A DNA stretch of 32,657 bases from Chara braunii (GCA_003427395.1 BFEA01000043.1:1967368-2000024), one strand, 5' to 3'. Numbered from the stretch's first letter, positions 1 to 10,838 are shown. The notes: generated from the letters alone by a model not told the origin. Numbers and translations are program-made.

Positions 1-90
<90 letters not shown>
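1..90. repeat. (TG)n then (GA)n microsatellite
   Basis: Seventeen TG dinucleotides (1-34) run directly into about 25 GA dinucleotides, ending in AAAGAG just before the first tRNA-like body. The long Arg-Glu open frame across it is an artefact of the GA repeat. Confidence 0.98.
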
Positions 91-144
91 CAGTCTGGTA
101 GCGCATCTGTTTTGAATACAGAGGGTCATAGGTTCGATTCCTGT
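88..144 (+). pseudogene. tRNA-Pro-like body, copy 1, no acceptor stem
   Basis: From the D arm to the T arm the sequence follows organelle/bacterial-type tRNA-Pro(UGG). The D arm is AGTCTGGTAGCGCA, the anticodon stem is TCTGT/ACAGA (5 bp), the variable loop is short, and the T arm is ATAGG-TTCGATT-CCTGT. The seven-base loop is TTTGAAT, so the anticodon position reads TGA where tRNA-Pro has TGG; base 37 is also changed to A. The 5' acceptor strand is replaced by GA repeat and the 3' side by TG repeat, and these cannot pair, so it is not expected to fold as a functional tRNA. It may descend from organellar DNA moved to the nucleus. The family assignment is from memory and would need a covariance-model search. 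Confidence 0.7.
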
Positions 145-151
145 GTGTGTG

Positions 152-207
<56 letters not shown>
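145..207. repeat. (TG)n/(GA)n microsatellite between tRNA-like copies
   Basis: A short TG run followed by about 28 GA dinucleotides separates the two tRNA-like bodies, which repeat with a 120-bp period. Confidence 0.95.
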
Positions 208-211
<4 letters not shown>

Positions 212-264
212 AGTCTGGTAGCGCATCTGTTTTGAGTACAGAGGGTCATAGGTTCGACTCCTGT
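208..264 (+). pseudogene. tRNA-Pro-like body, copy 2, no acceptor stem
   Basis: This is a tandem duplicate of the body 120 bp upstream. It differs at only two positions within the tRNA body: loop TTTGAGT instead of TTTGAAT, and T loop TTCGACT instead of TTCGATT. The anticodon position is again TGA. The anticodon stem and T stem are intact. The D stem has one mismatch, and the acceptor stem is absent because GA repeat occupies both sides. The two copies share the TGG-to-TGA change but differ at base 37, where copy 2 keeps the expected G. The duplication therefore post-dates the anticodon change. Confidence 0.7.
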
Positions 265-267
265 GTG

Positions 268-291
268 GAGAGAGAGAGAGAGAGAGAGAGA
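268..291. repeat. (GA)n microsatellite
   Basis: A 24-base GA run closes the tRNA-like tandem array. Confidence 0.95.
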
Positions 292-860
292 CCTCTGGCC
301 AGGATCTTCATTCGTTCTCCTCGCACTCTTTCTTCCTGATAAAAAAGAACAGACAACGTTCCGCCTTCCCGCGACTAGAACGCATGACCCCTCCGCCTGG
401 TTACCAGAAGCCTCCCTTTTGTCTTCTTCAACCCTCTTTTTCTCTTCTCCGCTCTTTCCTCTCTTTCCTCTCTCTCCTCTCTCTTCACCCTCTCTGTTTG
501 AGCTAACCAATAGAGTAGACTGATTGACCTCATCACACGTGCCACAGATGTATCTTCTGGGTTGGGCCCTGTTAAGCCCAATCTCACTAATTATTATTGT
601 CACATTTAAGCCGCTCATTTTTGGATGGGTAGGGTATTCATTAAACTTTCACAATAAAAGAAACCCACCCTTTTTGCCTATAAATCATACTTTTATAAGT
701 AGGGTTCTTCACTTTCGTCACACACGCTGTCAGTCTTACCTATATGCTTTGCTCAGTGAGCAATCTCTCATACTATTTCTCTTAAGTAAAACTCAACGCG
801 CTTACTTCTCAAAATTCCACACTTATTGACAACGCCCCTTTCCACCAAACTAAAGCCGAT
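292..860. other. No gene seen; CT-rich tract and TATA-like sites
   Basis: A C/T-rich tract lies at about 420-495. AT-rich DNA follows, with TATA-like words near 679 (CTATAAAT, plus) and near 695 (TATAAAAG, minus). No ORF here looks coding. A promoter or LTR origin is possible but unsupported. Confidence 0.4.
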
Positions 861-1200
861 TAGAGGGTCCCAAAATCAGGTGGGTTTCTCAGCCGTAGAT
901 AACGCTTCTACCGGCTAATAGTCAATTTAGTCTTCTCAATCATGGAAATCACTGTCGCGAACTAGACCGTTTGCAGCCCATAACAAACTAAGTGAAGGGT
1001 CTCTGAGTCCGGCGGGTTTCCCTGTATTATGCGACTAAACAAGTGGGGATGTCGATTCTAGCGATTCTTTCCTCACCCTCTGCCGAGTACAAAACCATCT
1101 ATGACTCACAACCAAAGGCCAAACATGAGGGGTCCTTGAACCTGGCAGTTGAGAACCAACAGAATGGAGTTGCCGATTCTGGCGGAGGATAAGACCCTTA
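860..1200. repeat. Degenerate repeat of about 130 bp, three units
   Basis: Three stretches begin alike (GGGTCCCAAAATCAGGTGGG near 868, GGGTCTCTGAGTCCGGCGGG near 997, GGGTCCTTGAACCTGGCAG near 1129), spaced about 130 bp apart. Divergence is high and the unit limits are approximate. Confidence 0.45.
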
Positions 1201-1385
1201 CACCATGAAAATCTTCTTAAGCCATCCTCTCACTCAAGGATGAGCCTTCCATAAGATGTATTAAGACCTCTTCCCACTTGAAGGAGTATCAACCATAAAA
1301 TCTTTCATCCATCCTCCCACTCATGGATGGATCATCCATATAATCTTTAAAACATCTTACACTTGACGATGAGTCCAAATGAAAC
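1200..1385 (-). repeat. 43-46 bp minisatellite, about four units
   Basis: The word CCAT(A/G)(A/T) followed by AATCTT-like sequence recurs at about 1203, 1249, 1293 and 1335. Each unit also carries CCACTTGA/CCACTCA and GATGAGTCC-like words. Read on the minus strand, the units match the array at 7230-7365 on the plus strand. Confidence 0.7.
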
Positions 1386-2255
1386 CAATAACCTTGTTAG
1401 GCTTCCCTCGGGCATAACCTCCCTCTTAACATGATTTTCTGGACTCTTCGAGTCTCCCAAAAATATTTCACTGATAATCACGCTTTCTCCACTTCATCGA
1501 ACCCTCTTTGGTTCAGACACCCTTAACTGACTTTTTGTCGTTCTTTCATTTCACGATGTTGAATTTTTCTTTCTCATATGTCAATTAAATAAATACAGAA
1601 AAAAAAAAAAACACAAGGCCACAATGGTGAGAATGTTAATGACAACCAGAACGCGCACTATTCTGCACCCCGAGGAAATCAAAACCCATACCAAGATGAT
1701 TTCCAGAAGAAGGTCAGATTATCTCGAGTCTCAAATCTTCATGAACCTCAAATCATCACAAATTTGGGTCTCAATCATAAACAAATGACCTTATATAACG
1801 TACCCTATAAGTTATAAAAAGAATGATATACACAAAATAATCCCAAACGTTCTTGCAGAGATGGAAGGACGTCGGCGTATGGACAATCGGACCTTACAAG
1901 GTCTCTACTTGCATTTAACCAAACCTAAAGTTAGCTTAGAGAGTGGATGGTTAAACCCAGAACGTACGCACAATCCCATAAAGTAACAACGCACACTCGA
2001 AATCAAAAACATATACAAGGTGAAGTCTATGTTTTATAAACTTAGAGAATCAGCCAAAAAGCAAAAGAAGCAGATAATCGCCTATTAGTCTAGCAACCGA
2101 GTCTTCCGCACCGTTATAGCTTTCTTAATGTTTATTTATAAGTCGTTCAAGACTGACGACACCATTCTATCGCTTTCTTGCTATGGACCAGATAGGTGAA
2201 TTTGTGATAGTTATTAGGAGGAATCAAACCCTTGCCTAAAGCACAACAGTCTCAC
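1386..2255. other. No gene seen; AT-rich DNA downstream of the gag relic
   Basis: I read the minus strand here for protease or reverse transcriptase motifs following the gag zinc knuckle and found none; all frames are full of stops. It may be eroded retroelement sequence or LTR. A 13-base A run lies near 1599-1611. Confidence 0.4.
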
Positions 2256-3324
2256 CCCTTAACTCCTTCCTTTGCCATCTTACATCTACGAGGGGTATGA
2301 CCAGTCTTTCCATAACAAGCACACACTATCTTTGACCACTGCTCTCATTGCCTGCTATTCTTCCGCCCTTCCCAATTTGCAGTTGACGATGCATCATTGT
2401 CGTTATACCTCTTTTTAGGATCAGATGTAGCGGGAATTAGAGCTATACCAACCTTTTTTCGATCTCTTCGCTCCTCTGTTCCCTTCTCGTTTGGGGCGTC
2501 AATCGTTCTCTCACATATATGAGTCTCGACATTCCTCGCTTTCGTCCTTTTCTCAACACATAACTTTTTTTTTCTTCTCTTCACCCCATTTTTGGTTCCG
2601 CTTCACCACCTTAGTATATTTTTGAAGTTCACCTTTCATATCCTCAGAGATGTTTGCTGCAAGGTCACTTGTTTTTTTTTCCATGCTCATTCTTCTCATA
2701 ATCATATGTTTTCTTTCTCTTTCTTGCTTCCCGCAGAATATGACAGAGGTGTTGATCAAAATCGCCTTCTACAAAATTTTCTCGTATTTTGTCTCATATA
2801 AGTCTTCTTTTTGTCCAACAAATCAAATCTCGTTTCTCTGTATCCGTGAAGTTCATAACGAAGACAAAGCACTTGTCATAATCAGTCAGCCCCCAGACCT
2901 TGCGGGAAGCGCACTCATATTCTGCCAGGAAGTGCCCTACTGATACATAATTATATCGATCTACCTCCTCAAGATCATCTTTGGTCAGTTGTTCCTCACC
3001 TAGCCGGTATTTATCTCACATGTCATTATAGAACTTCCTCCATGATGAACCTGCTCTCATAATCAATCCAGTGACTTCCTCCCTCAAGCTTATATGAATA
3101 TATTTTATAACCTCCTTTAGCATCTGCTCCTCATTTCATTCGCAGTGAGACGCTATCTACCCAAACTTATCAAGGAAGTCAGAAATATGATAACCCTTAA
3201 AGAAGTTTATCTCAACCTTGGGTAGGTTGTCTCGCTTCCAATCTCGCAAACCCGATAGATAGGCGAATTCCTCGACCCCAATCTTTCCTTGAGATCCTTC
3301 CATCTCGAGCTCCCTCGACCCCAT
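2256..3324 (-). pseudogene. Decayed LTR-retrotransposon gag (capsid plus zinc knuckle)
   Basis: Read from an ATG at 3324 (or 3303), the minus strand gives a gag-like protein: an N-terminal segment, a helical capsid-like region with the word DKYRLGEEQLTKDDLEE, then AEYECASRKVWGLTDYDKC and FTDTEKRDLI. A Lys/Arg-rich linker follows (about 2720-2400), and finally a zinc-knuckle remnant, CACYGKTGHTPRRC, at about 2284-2325. The knuckle keeps the first Cys, the His and the last Cys of CX2CX4HX4C, but the second Cys position is Tyr. Five in-frame stops are visible (near 3158, 3137, 3017, 2795 and 2346), and the reading frame shifts near 2700 and 2570. No protease or reverse transcriptase follows and no LTR pair was found. 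This is a dead remnant. Gag identity is inferred from layout and motifs; Ty3/gypsy is likely but not proven. Confidence 0.65.
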
Positions 3325-5285
3325 CACTTATTGAACAAATTAAGAGCGGTCTTAGGGGCAAGGTTCGAAGGAAGTCACGCAACTAAGTTAAATATATAAT
3401 ATATCCCACTAAATTACACCGACACTCATCATGAGAGCACACATAAGAACCTATTCAGAACAACTGCGATACCGAAAAGAACCCTTAAAGCGAATATCCA
3501 CCTAAAATAAAACACAAATATTCACTGATATAAGCCCTCAACTCGTAATTCAAGCATTAACCAAATATCACTTATACTATCAGGGTACGATACAATATAC
3601 ATGTCATAAAGGTGGATACTCCAAACATGAATTCAAAATGCAATACAATCCCTGATAGATAGCATATATTCACAACAATAATTCACAGTGTGATAAGCAT
3701 ATTGTTTGCTAGGGTTGTAGTTAAAAAACACGTAAGCTTTATAAATAATCTACATGAAGCCAACTCAACTGTCAGTCATATAACAAGATAATTTTCAACA
3801 ACGTATTCCAGATTCTATAAGGAAAAAATAAGGCTAACAATGAGTAAATAACATGATACAATTGTTACCCCTTCAGCTTTTAAGCGAAGCATTTAATACA
3901 GAAGGGCAGTGTAATCCTCATGATATAGCATCTTGACTCTTAAGCCCTGCTCTAAAGATCAAGTCTCACCACAACCCTCTCTGATTCCAGCGCTTGCACC
4001 TCACCGACCTTATCATGGTCAGATGGACAACCTCATTCATACCTATCAAGGCATCGAACAACGAACTCGCACCCTTACAAATATGGTGGTCCTGCTTAAC
4101 GTAAGACGAGCCTATTTCGCTACTCCAGAACCGCTCTCACAAAGCAGTAGTTATTCCACTTGGTCATCATAGTTTCGACAAGGTAACAAGCCCCTTCCTC
4201 TCCTCTCAACATATAATGTAGTTACTCTCCTTTCATAGGAAAGATAACAACATCCCACTAATGGACGAGGAATATAATTTCGACGTGAGTCTCACTATCA
4301 TTATTGGGACTGATAACTGTTTCCTTAAGCCTTAACGAGGGAGTAACAATTCAAAAATGCACTTCCACTTAGGACAACTATACAAGCTGACTGACTTCCT
4401 TCAAGAGGAACCACCTTCCACAAAAATTAGTTACCTCATTCACCTCTGGTCCCATGCTAGATGTGGGTTTCATGCAAAGTCTATGTCCTCTTGGAAAGCA
4501 ATCAAAATGTACGTCATCAAATAAAATACAATAAGGGAACACAGATGGAAACAACCAAATAGAATCGTCATAAAAACAAATATATATATATATGTATATA
4601 TACTTCAGATTAGTCATACCGCTAGCCCAGTAACCACTACTTCTCAAGCTCTATTGGTAGTTACGACTAGACAATCCCCAAGTGACTCAACTTATCAGCA
4701 ATAGACTCTATCGAAGGGTCTAGGCGCACAGAACCTATCATACAATAAATCAGTTTGAACTCAAGGAAATACTTTTCCAATTAAACCCCTCACTTCACAC
4801 TTATCAAACACCCCCTCATCCATGTCGCTCACGTATCAGAAGCCTCTTCTAAAACGACACTCTATTGACCAAGGGGAGACGCCCCAATTTAATTTAACCA
4901 CCTCCCAAGGCAGGCTGAGCACAACACTCATGTAGTGAGTCAACTTACTTCGTAGCTTTGACGGTTATTAACAAAACTTGCTTCAATAATAGACACATCC
5001 AACAATGCTGACGCCTTCCCAACTCAACCTAGGCCGCATCAGACATGTCACGTATCGTCTAATCACGAAAAGATACTTAGGATAACAAGGTGCTCACTGA
5101 GACAACTATTACATGCTTCAGAGTACGTAAGTGTATAGCCCAACACTTCCTTCCTCAAGCAAACCGCGCATATGCTTATAATCAGCACTTCACACTTAGG
5201 CCACAGTCTTAAGATGTCTCCAACGATAGTCAAGGTATCAAATAAACAACCATATAAGTCTAAAAAAAACTTCTCATTTTTGCCT
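3325..5285. other. No gene seen; AT-rich DNA, possible eroded LTR
   Basis: This lies upstream of the gag relic on the minus strand, where a 5' LTR and primer-binding site would be expected. I could not recognise either. A (TA)n tract lies at about 4578-4602. ORFs at 3933-4172 and 4378-4647 have no domain I recognise and unconvincing composition. Confidence 0.4.
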
Positions 5286-5492
5286 CGTTCTCACTTTCCC
5301 ATACCCGATTGTCGTTCCACCAGGGACAACGGCAGGCAACCGTTATCCCCGGCAACAGCGTCACTTGTCGAGCGCATTGATCCCGCACCGCGACGAGCGA
5401 AACCCTCCCGGCCGCGTCACACAGGAGTTGAGTCTACCTCGTCGTGAATACACATGAAGCTTCCGCAAGCCGCTCCGGGCGAGTGCGCCAGC

Positions 5493-5670
5493 CATACCTT
5501 TTGCGAGCCCCTACGACAGGAGAGGGCCAACGCGAGGCACGACTTACCTCCATCTACGGGAGTTGTCACCTCCCTTTGGTGGGCATATCACCGCCGAGCT
5601 ACCAGTCCTCAGTACGAAAGCTAATCAGTTGCTATCGCAGAGGTGGACCAGTCGAGGACGTTTCTCATTC
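5493..5670 (-). repeat. Dispersed repeat with tRNA A-box-like word, copy 1
   Basis: About 170 bp here matches 25238-25420 in the same orientation, sharing words such as ACTTACCTC, GGTTGTCACC/AGTTGTCACC, GAGCTACC, GCAGAGGT and GTTGTAGTATA/CTGTAGCATA. On the minus strand it contains GGTAGCTCGGCGGT. This resembles the internal A box of a tRNA promoter (TRGCNNAGNNGG) with one departure. A candidate B box (AAGTCGTGCC, minus) lies about 40 bp on but is a poor match. A degenerate tRNA-derived SINE is possible. Confidence 0.6.
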
Positions 5671-7229
5671 GTTGTAGTATAGGGGGTACGTGCGGTCTCA
5701 CTCTTTTATCGGACCTGCATGCGAGCCGACGCACTGGGGGTTTTTAGTCCCAAGCGTGACTCGGCATCGGTCGACTAGGACGCATCCCACATACCACGCG
5801 TTACACCAGAACACTCACACGCACGGAATAACACAAAACAAACAACACAACTACACTCCTAGTCCTTTTTGTAGTCCTCCCATAACTTTCCGTCGCGGAA
5901 AAGTCGGATAGGCGACGTGCGTGAAACTTAGTATAAAATCGCGCAGACGTAGGGTTTTCTCATATCGACTGACAATGCATGAATACGTAAGCAGTCGCAA
6001 CGATGGCGTACTATGCGGTACCCATAATCACACGGTCCTCGATAATCTTGAGGATCGCGTTCGATACTCAAGTGTCGGTTGACACTCGCCGTGAGGAGTC
6101 AATCTTTTGACGCTAAACAACCGCCCAATGTGGTTGATAACCACACCCTCTTTTGCACCCTGTGGCGAGTGGGTGGTACACAGGTTCATACATGTAGTGG
6201 CTCGTCTCTTATCGACCTGGAGACCAGCTCCATCTTCCAGGGCCTGGAGAGCATTCAAGGGGTTTGACTTTGACAGCTGTCACGGACTTCAACGTCCAGT
6301 TATAAAAATTAACAAGCAAAAATAATAAAAACAATAATCAATTATCTCGATACCAATAAATCTAATCAGAACTCGAGATAAAATAAAGGAAAGGGAAACA
6401 TAAACCCATCAAGTATACAGATCGTGTGACACATGGTTATCATTCTCACTACCTCCAGAGTAAGACTCGTACACAGGCTCCAAAACACTAACCTGTATAA
6501 AACACAGACACGGACGAATGCCACATTGCCATGCACCAATGTGATTAACTTTACTGTTCCCTGTAAATCACACCATGCCTCACATAATCAAGCCCCAACC
6601 CTTGTTCAATTTTCTACAAAATCTCATCAATTCTTTGTGATAACCATTGAAAGAAGTTCAGTTAAAACCTTCAAAGAAACATATCAAATCTCAGGGCTAA
6701 CGCATCAAGTTGAGGTACAGGTGTAAGCAAAGTTGTGTCATGAGCTGACAAATCGACGATCAACCAATCGACCTGTTATCAGAGATAATAGAAGATGATC
6801 CTCGTGAGATCAAACTAAATCTTGGTCCAATCCTGAATTGAATAAATCAACGAAGGGCCTGTGGCACAAGACAAGTCAATTTCCAGACTAAACTTGTAAC
6901 TGTATGTATGGTAATCACAACCACTCTCACATCTGTGGATATATCCTAATGTATGATTATTTTGGTGTGAAAGGTGTACGAGATGCATCTTGTGTGACTC
7001 AAAATGTGAAATGTATAAAATGCCTACTCTTAAGTATACTTGTACAGTCTGTCGTACAGATAGATAGGGAGCTTAAGTATGAGGAGGGGCAACACAGTTA
7101 ATTTCTCAAATGATATGAGAATCCCAATAGATTTATGTGAGGCTGAGATTGAATGTTTGTCGATGCCAAGTGTTATTCTAAGTTAAATTGTGTTGAGGGC
7201 CTGTGATGTTTGGCCCCTCCGTGAAGTGC
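5671..7229. other. No gene seen; short inverted repeats
   Basis: A small perfect hairpin (GTGGTT-GAT-AACCAC) lies at 6131-6145. The word CGATCAACC...CCTGTTATC-AGA-GATAAT near 6761-6790 resembles the hairpin at 26099-26118. No frame looks coding. Confidence 0.4.
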
Positions 7230-7365
7230 GTTTTTATGGTTGACTCCGCTCCAAGTGGGAGGTGGTTACGTCATTTTATGGCCGACTCTCATTAAATGAA
7301 AGGAGGTTTAATGATTTTTATGGATGAGTCCCCTTTAAGTGAAAGATTGTTAAATGATCTGAAAT
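7230..7365 (+). repeat. 43-bp minisatellite, three units
   Basis: TTATGG recurs at about 7233, 7276 and 7318, followed each time by a GACTC/GAGTC word, then AAGTG or AAATG, then a GGAGGTTTAATGAT-like tail. The same unit occurs in opposite orientation at 1200-1385. Confidence 0.75.
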
Positions 7366-7930
7366 AGCATGGAAAGCAGTCTGAATGATAAAGTTTAACG
7401 AGAAAGACTAGAAAAGTGGTTACTCAATGGTAAAATTTAAAAATGTCGCAAAATTGTGAAATATGCGGGATGATCTTTAGATGCATAACCTACTTTACTT
7501 TGATGAAGTGGGAGGCCACAACCCTGTGAATCTGGTAGTCAAATTTTTACTTCTTTTGAAAAAGAGACTATGCTCTCTATATGGTCCCATAGAGGACTGG
7601 TAAATGTCTTTGAGTCAAGTGGACCTGTACTTAATCTCGCAGTACAGCTGAGTTCATAGCGGTAAATCGTTCAATCACTATAATGCTAGTCTTAAGACAT
7701 ATATAAAAGACCCAACTAAAGGGTTAATCTTAGCATCACTGGGCCGCAACCCCTAGTGTTGGCTGCTGACCGGCACAACCTGGCAGCGGCTCCATGTGTC
7801 ACCAAAAGGTATAACTTGGAGGGGTTTACGACCAAATTAATAGTTTTTTATTATTCGGAGCAACGGGGACGTCGCTTAATGTGGTCCGATAACCTATAGG
7901 CATGAATACCCTTACATGGGTATCCACCCT
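7366..7930. promoter_or_regulatory. No gene seen; isolated TATA-box-like site
   Basis: CATATATAAAAGACC near 7698-7712 is a good TATA-like match on the plus strand, about 330 bp after the minisatellite. No convincing coding frame follows. It could be a relic LTR promoter or chance in AT-rich DNA. Confidence 0.25.
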
Positions 7931-8118
7931 AGTTTTTGCAAGTGATAGAAAATAATTTTTATGAGAAAGTTGAGAGCACCTCGCGAGCTGCAGGCGGTTT
8001 TCTTTCTGTGACCAGTAATAGCTTAGTTTTTGCAAGTGACATGACATAAAATAATTTTGATGTGAAAGTTGAGAGCGCCGCGTGAGCTGCAACCAATTTT
8101 CTTTCTGTGACCAAGAAT
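7931..8118. repeat. 94-bp tandem duplication
   Basis: AGTTTTTGCAAGTGA starts at 7931 and again at 8025. Both units then share AAAATAATTTT, GAAAGTTGAGAGC, GAGCTGCA and TTTTCTTTCTGTGACCA. The duplicated minus-strand peptide words are a by-product. Confidence 0.95.
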
Positions 8119-8927
8119 GGGGAAATGTTTGAGAAAAAGTAGAGAGTGCGTTTACGCACAAGTTTGAGGCGCGTGTAGACCGACACTTTTGTCGGATAAT
8201 TTCCCTTCATGTTGATTACATTTGGATTATACGATTTCTTTCAGTTTGATTGAAATGTCTGTTTGTGACGCATACGCGAGCATGGAGGCGGCATTGTCGT
8301 GACCAATGTCGGGTTTGGCTACCGGTGGAGGGACATGGAAGGGACTGCTTTAGAATTTAGTAGAAGCAACGCTTGAAGCCGTATGGTGTGTAGTGTCAAT
8401 ATGACACCTCACCGTGGTTGCCACCAATTGACGTTCCATTGTAACATCGACAGAGGCATACGTGAACAAAGTTTAGCCTAGACCAGGTTTTAGCTTTCAC
8501 CGCTGCAAGTGAAGTAATGCACCTTTAGCATGAGGAGTCGCGTGCGCGATGGTCATGGGCAGAGTCTGACCCTATGAGCGACAACCTCCATGGTTCGGCG
8601 GACGTAAGGGGCGATTATAGGCGGAAGGTGGGGCCTTGGTGTGTTTTCGGTAGGCCCCCACACACATACTCGGTCGGAGTGACAACACTCTCCTCGACAA
8701 GTCCTGCAAAATCCAGTGTGACGAGGCCGGGAGGTTCCCCCTGCGGGACCGATGAGCTCAACACCACGTGCGCGTCGTTTTTTCGTGTTTTGTTTATAAA
8801 AACACTACTGATGGACCATGGGTTATATATGAAACCGATCAGAACGGAAACTAAGCCTGATTGTGATCGTCTTGGGGCCACCATGATGATCCTGAAGAAA
8901 TCATAAAGTTAGTTAGTTAGAGGTTTC
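8119..8927. other. No gene seen
   Basis: Mixed-composition DNA. Overlapping open frames on both strands at about 8574-8906 have no recognisable domain and appear to be chance frames in GC-rich sequence. Confidence 0.4.
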
Positions 8928-8988
8928 TTTCTCTCTCTCTCTCTCNCTCTCTCTCTCTCTCTCTCTCTCTCGCATGTGAGCGCTCACA
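8928..8988. repeat. (CT)n microsatellite plus 14-bp palindrome
   Basis: A CT run of about 44 bases (one ambiguous base at 8946) is followed by the perfect palindrome TGTGAGCGCTCACA at 8975-8988 and by a looser palindrome, CATGAGCTCGTG. A T run meeting a G run follows at about 9027-9046. Confidence 0.95.
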
Positions 8989-9049
8989 CGCATGAGCTCG
9001 TGAGCGCGCGATACTCCACGATCATTTTTTTTTTGGGGGGGGGGTAGTT

Positions 9050-9760
9050 AGTTTGGGTTGTGTCTCTTCCTCTCTCTCTCGCGAGCGCACTCGCTCTGTA
9101 GTACCAAATACACTTACAAGGGTATTTGGCGTGTTTTATGCAAGTTACACCAGTGCAGCATCGCCCGGGTGCGTGGTGTGCATGGGGTATTCACGGCGAG
9201 GGACAACCATGGGCAGCCTGCGTATGCGCGGCGTTGCAGGCAAGCGGAAGTGCGCGGCACTTCGTCCCCTTACCTTTTTGTGTCTCCGCGTTTATTCTTA
9301 TTTTTTCTTTTTATTCCTGCTTTATTTTTACTGTTTTGGCTCGGCGGTTAGTCCCGAGGTCGACGTCAGGACCGACGAGCCTGACCCAGTTACTACGTCG
9401 TCGAGCGTCGGTGGCCGGTACGGCAGTCGAGGACCTTGATCCCGCGCCTCTGTCGGCGGGTCCGCTCGGGTTCCGGTGTCGAGTGCATCGGCCCTCGCGA
9501 CCCAGAAAAACTTCGTCGTCCTTCCGCGCCATGACGCGACCGTTCTTTTTAGCCTACGTAGACCCTGAATCGCGCGACACTATTTTAGGTAGAATAGGTC
9601 TAGCCCTAGCGTTCCCATGTCCGCACGTTCCTACGGCCTCGACAAAAGAGAAGCACTGCCGCTTACTGCCATTACTTTTGGACGCCGCAGGCGTCTAGAC
9701 TAAAGTTCAAAAACTTTCAATATTTCAATCATACCACCAATAGATGGAGCTTGTTTTTTT
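9050..9760. other. GC-rich block, no gene supported
   Basis: A 190-residue plus-strand frame (9126-9698) covers much of this block but overlaps other open frames and has an internal low-complexity hydrophobic run from a T-rich tract. The word TCGAGGACCTTGATCCCGC near 9426 resembles TCGAGCGCATTGATCCCGC near 5371, so the block may contain dispersed repeat rather than a gene. Confidence 0.35.
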
Positions 9761-9784
9761 CAAAAAAAAAAAAAAAAAAAAAAA
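9760..9784. repeat. Poly-A run
   Basis: A run of about 24 A follows a short T run. It could be a retroposon tail on the plus strand, but no body was identified. Confidence 0.9.
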
Positions 9785-10034
9785 GTCAGGTCTGAACAAA
9801 CCTTTGGCAAACATCAGTCTCATCAAGTCCTTCAATTCAACGAAAAACTCAGACAGCGTCCGACGCCCCGACACCGGTGTGTCCTAGACGCTTCTAAAAA
9901 TTCCTCTATCCACCCGTCTCGAAACTCGGGCCGAGGAGTTTTACGTGCATTCAAGCCGGTGAGAGTCAGACCCACAAGAAGGAGGAAGCTAGGGTGACGG
10001 GGCTCGCGGTGGGCACACAGTCCGCCACCCACCA

Positions 10035-10352
10035 TCAGTTGTGAGAGGTTTGAGTGTGAGCATAGCGATCCCAAGGCTTGCCGTGGAGTGGGTAGAGCGT
10101 GAGCATGCCCGCTGGGTACCGCTGGGTACTGAACTTGCTTGCGTAGTGGGACGTCAGGCAGAGGCCGCAGCGGTACATGTTGCAGCGGCCGTTCCCAGGG
10201 AACCCACCCCCACTTCGGCCTTCAAAGTTCCCAACTAAATATTTGCTACTACGACAAGGATCTGCACCGGGGCCCGCCCCATCTAGGCTCATACTGCAGG
10301 CCCCACAGCAGGCCTTGCGCCCTCTAGCTCGTCGCAGCTTCAGGTTTTTCAC
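10035..10352 (-). pseudogene. Cys-rich fragment, possible gag zinc-knuckle relic
   Basis: The minus-strand frame is 105 codons with many C/G third positions in its central part, which looks coding-like. After a Gly-rich stretch (GGGFPGNGRC) it carries YRCGLCLTSHYASKF. The Cys-x2-Cys and following His-Tyr-Ala-Ser resemble a retroelement CX2CX4HX4C zinc knuckle. However, the first spacer is one residue short and the final Cys is missing. No protease or polymerase motif follows towards 9800. I cannot name it with confidence; a chance frame in GC-rich DNA is the alternative. Confidence 0.3.
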
Positions 10353-10650
10353 TACGGCCGAGCGTAAGACACGCTCCTAAGTGTCATTCATTTCGGGGTT
10401 GATTGATTCAGCAGATGTGTTATTACAAACTCCTTAGCGATTTCGACTTCCACGAGCACTGCTCTACTATCGGTATCAGCTATCACCCGTTGTGGTGGTT
10501 GGGTTAGCGCACTAGCGGGGCACAGACGGGGAACAATCTCTCATCCATAACCATGTGACGTTTATGACATAATGTGTACATTGCTGTGCAAATGGTCACA
10601 TGGTTGTGGAATGCATGTTTTCATTGACTTCTCCCTTCTTGTAGACTGCT

Positions 10651-10684
<34 letters not shown>

Positions 10685-10838
10685 ACTTATCACTTTGCAC
10701 CTGCAATTGTTTGACAACCTTGTTTATGATTGAAATAAAGGATGCAGAAGTTCCAACGAGGAACACAGACGTTTCAAAGAAAAGGAAGACAGGTGTAAAA
10801 AATTGTATATCTGGCGGTAATGAAGCAAACAAATAAAG
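10353..10838. other. No gene seen; (TC)n/(TA)n tract
   Basis: Contains a compound microsatellite, (TC)n 10651-10667 then (TA)n 10668-10684. Nothing else is recognised. Confidence 0.5.

Noticed and set aside
4-339. Arg-Glu-rich open frame
   Set aside because: It is simply the GA microsatellite read in frame; the same holds for frames at 12520-12866 and 13415-13645.
5371-9480. Protein-level similarity between frames at about 5360-5440 and 9420-9500 (xVExxDPAP, PSRPR)
   Set aside because: It rests on one shared nucleotide word (TTGATCCCGC with flanks). This is better explained as a short dispersed repeat than a conserved protein, and too weak to annotate.
9126-9698. 190-codon frame in GC-rich DNA
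   Set aside because: No recognisable domain, a hydrophobic stretch produced by a T-rich tract, and competing frames on both strands.
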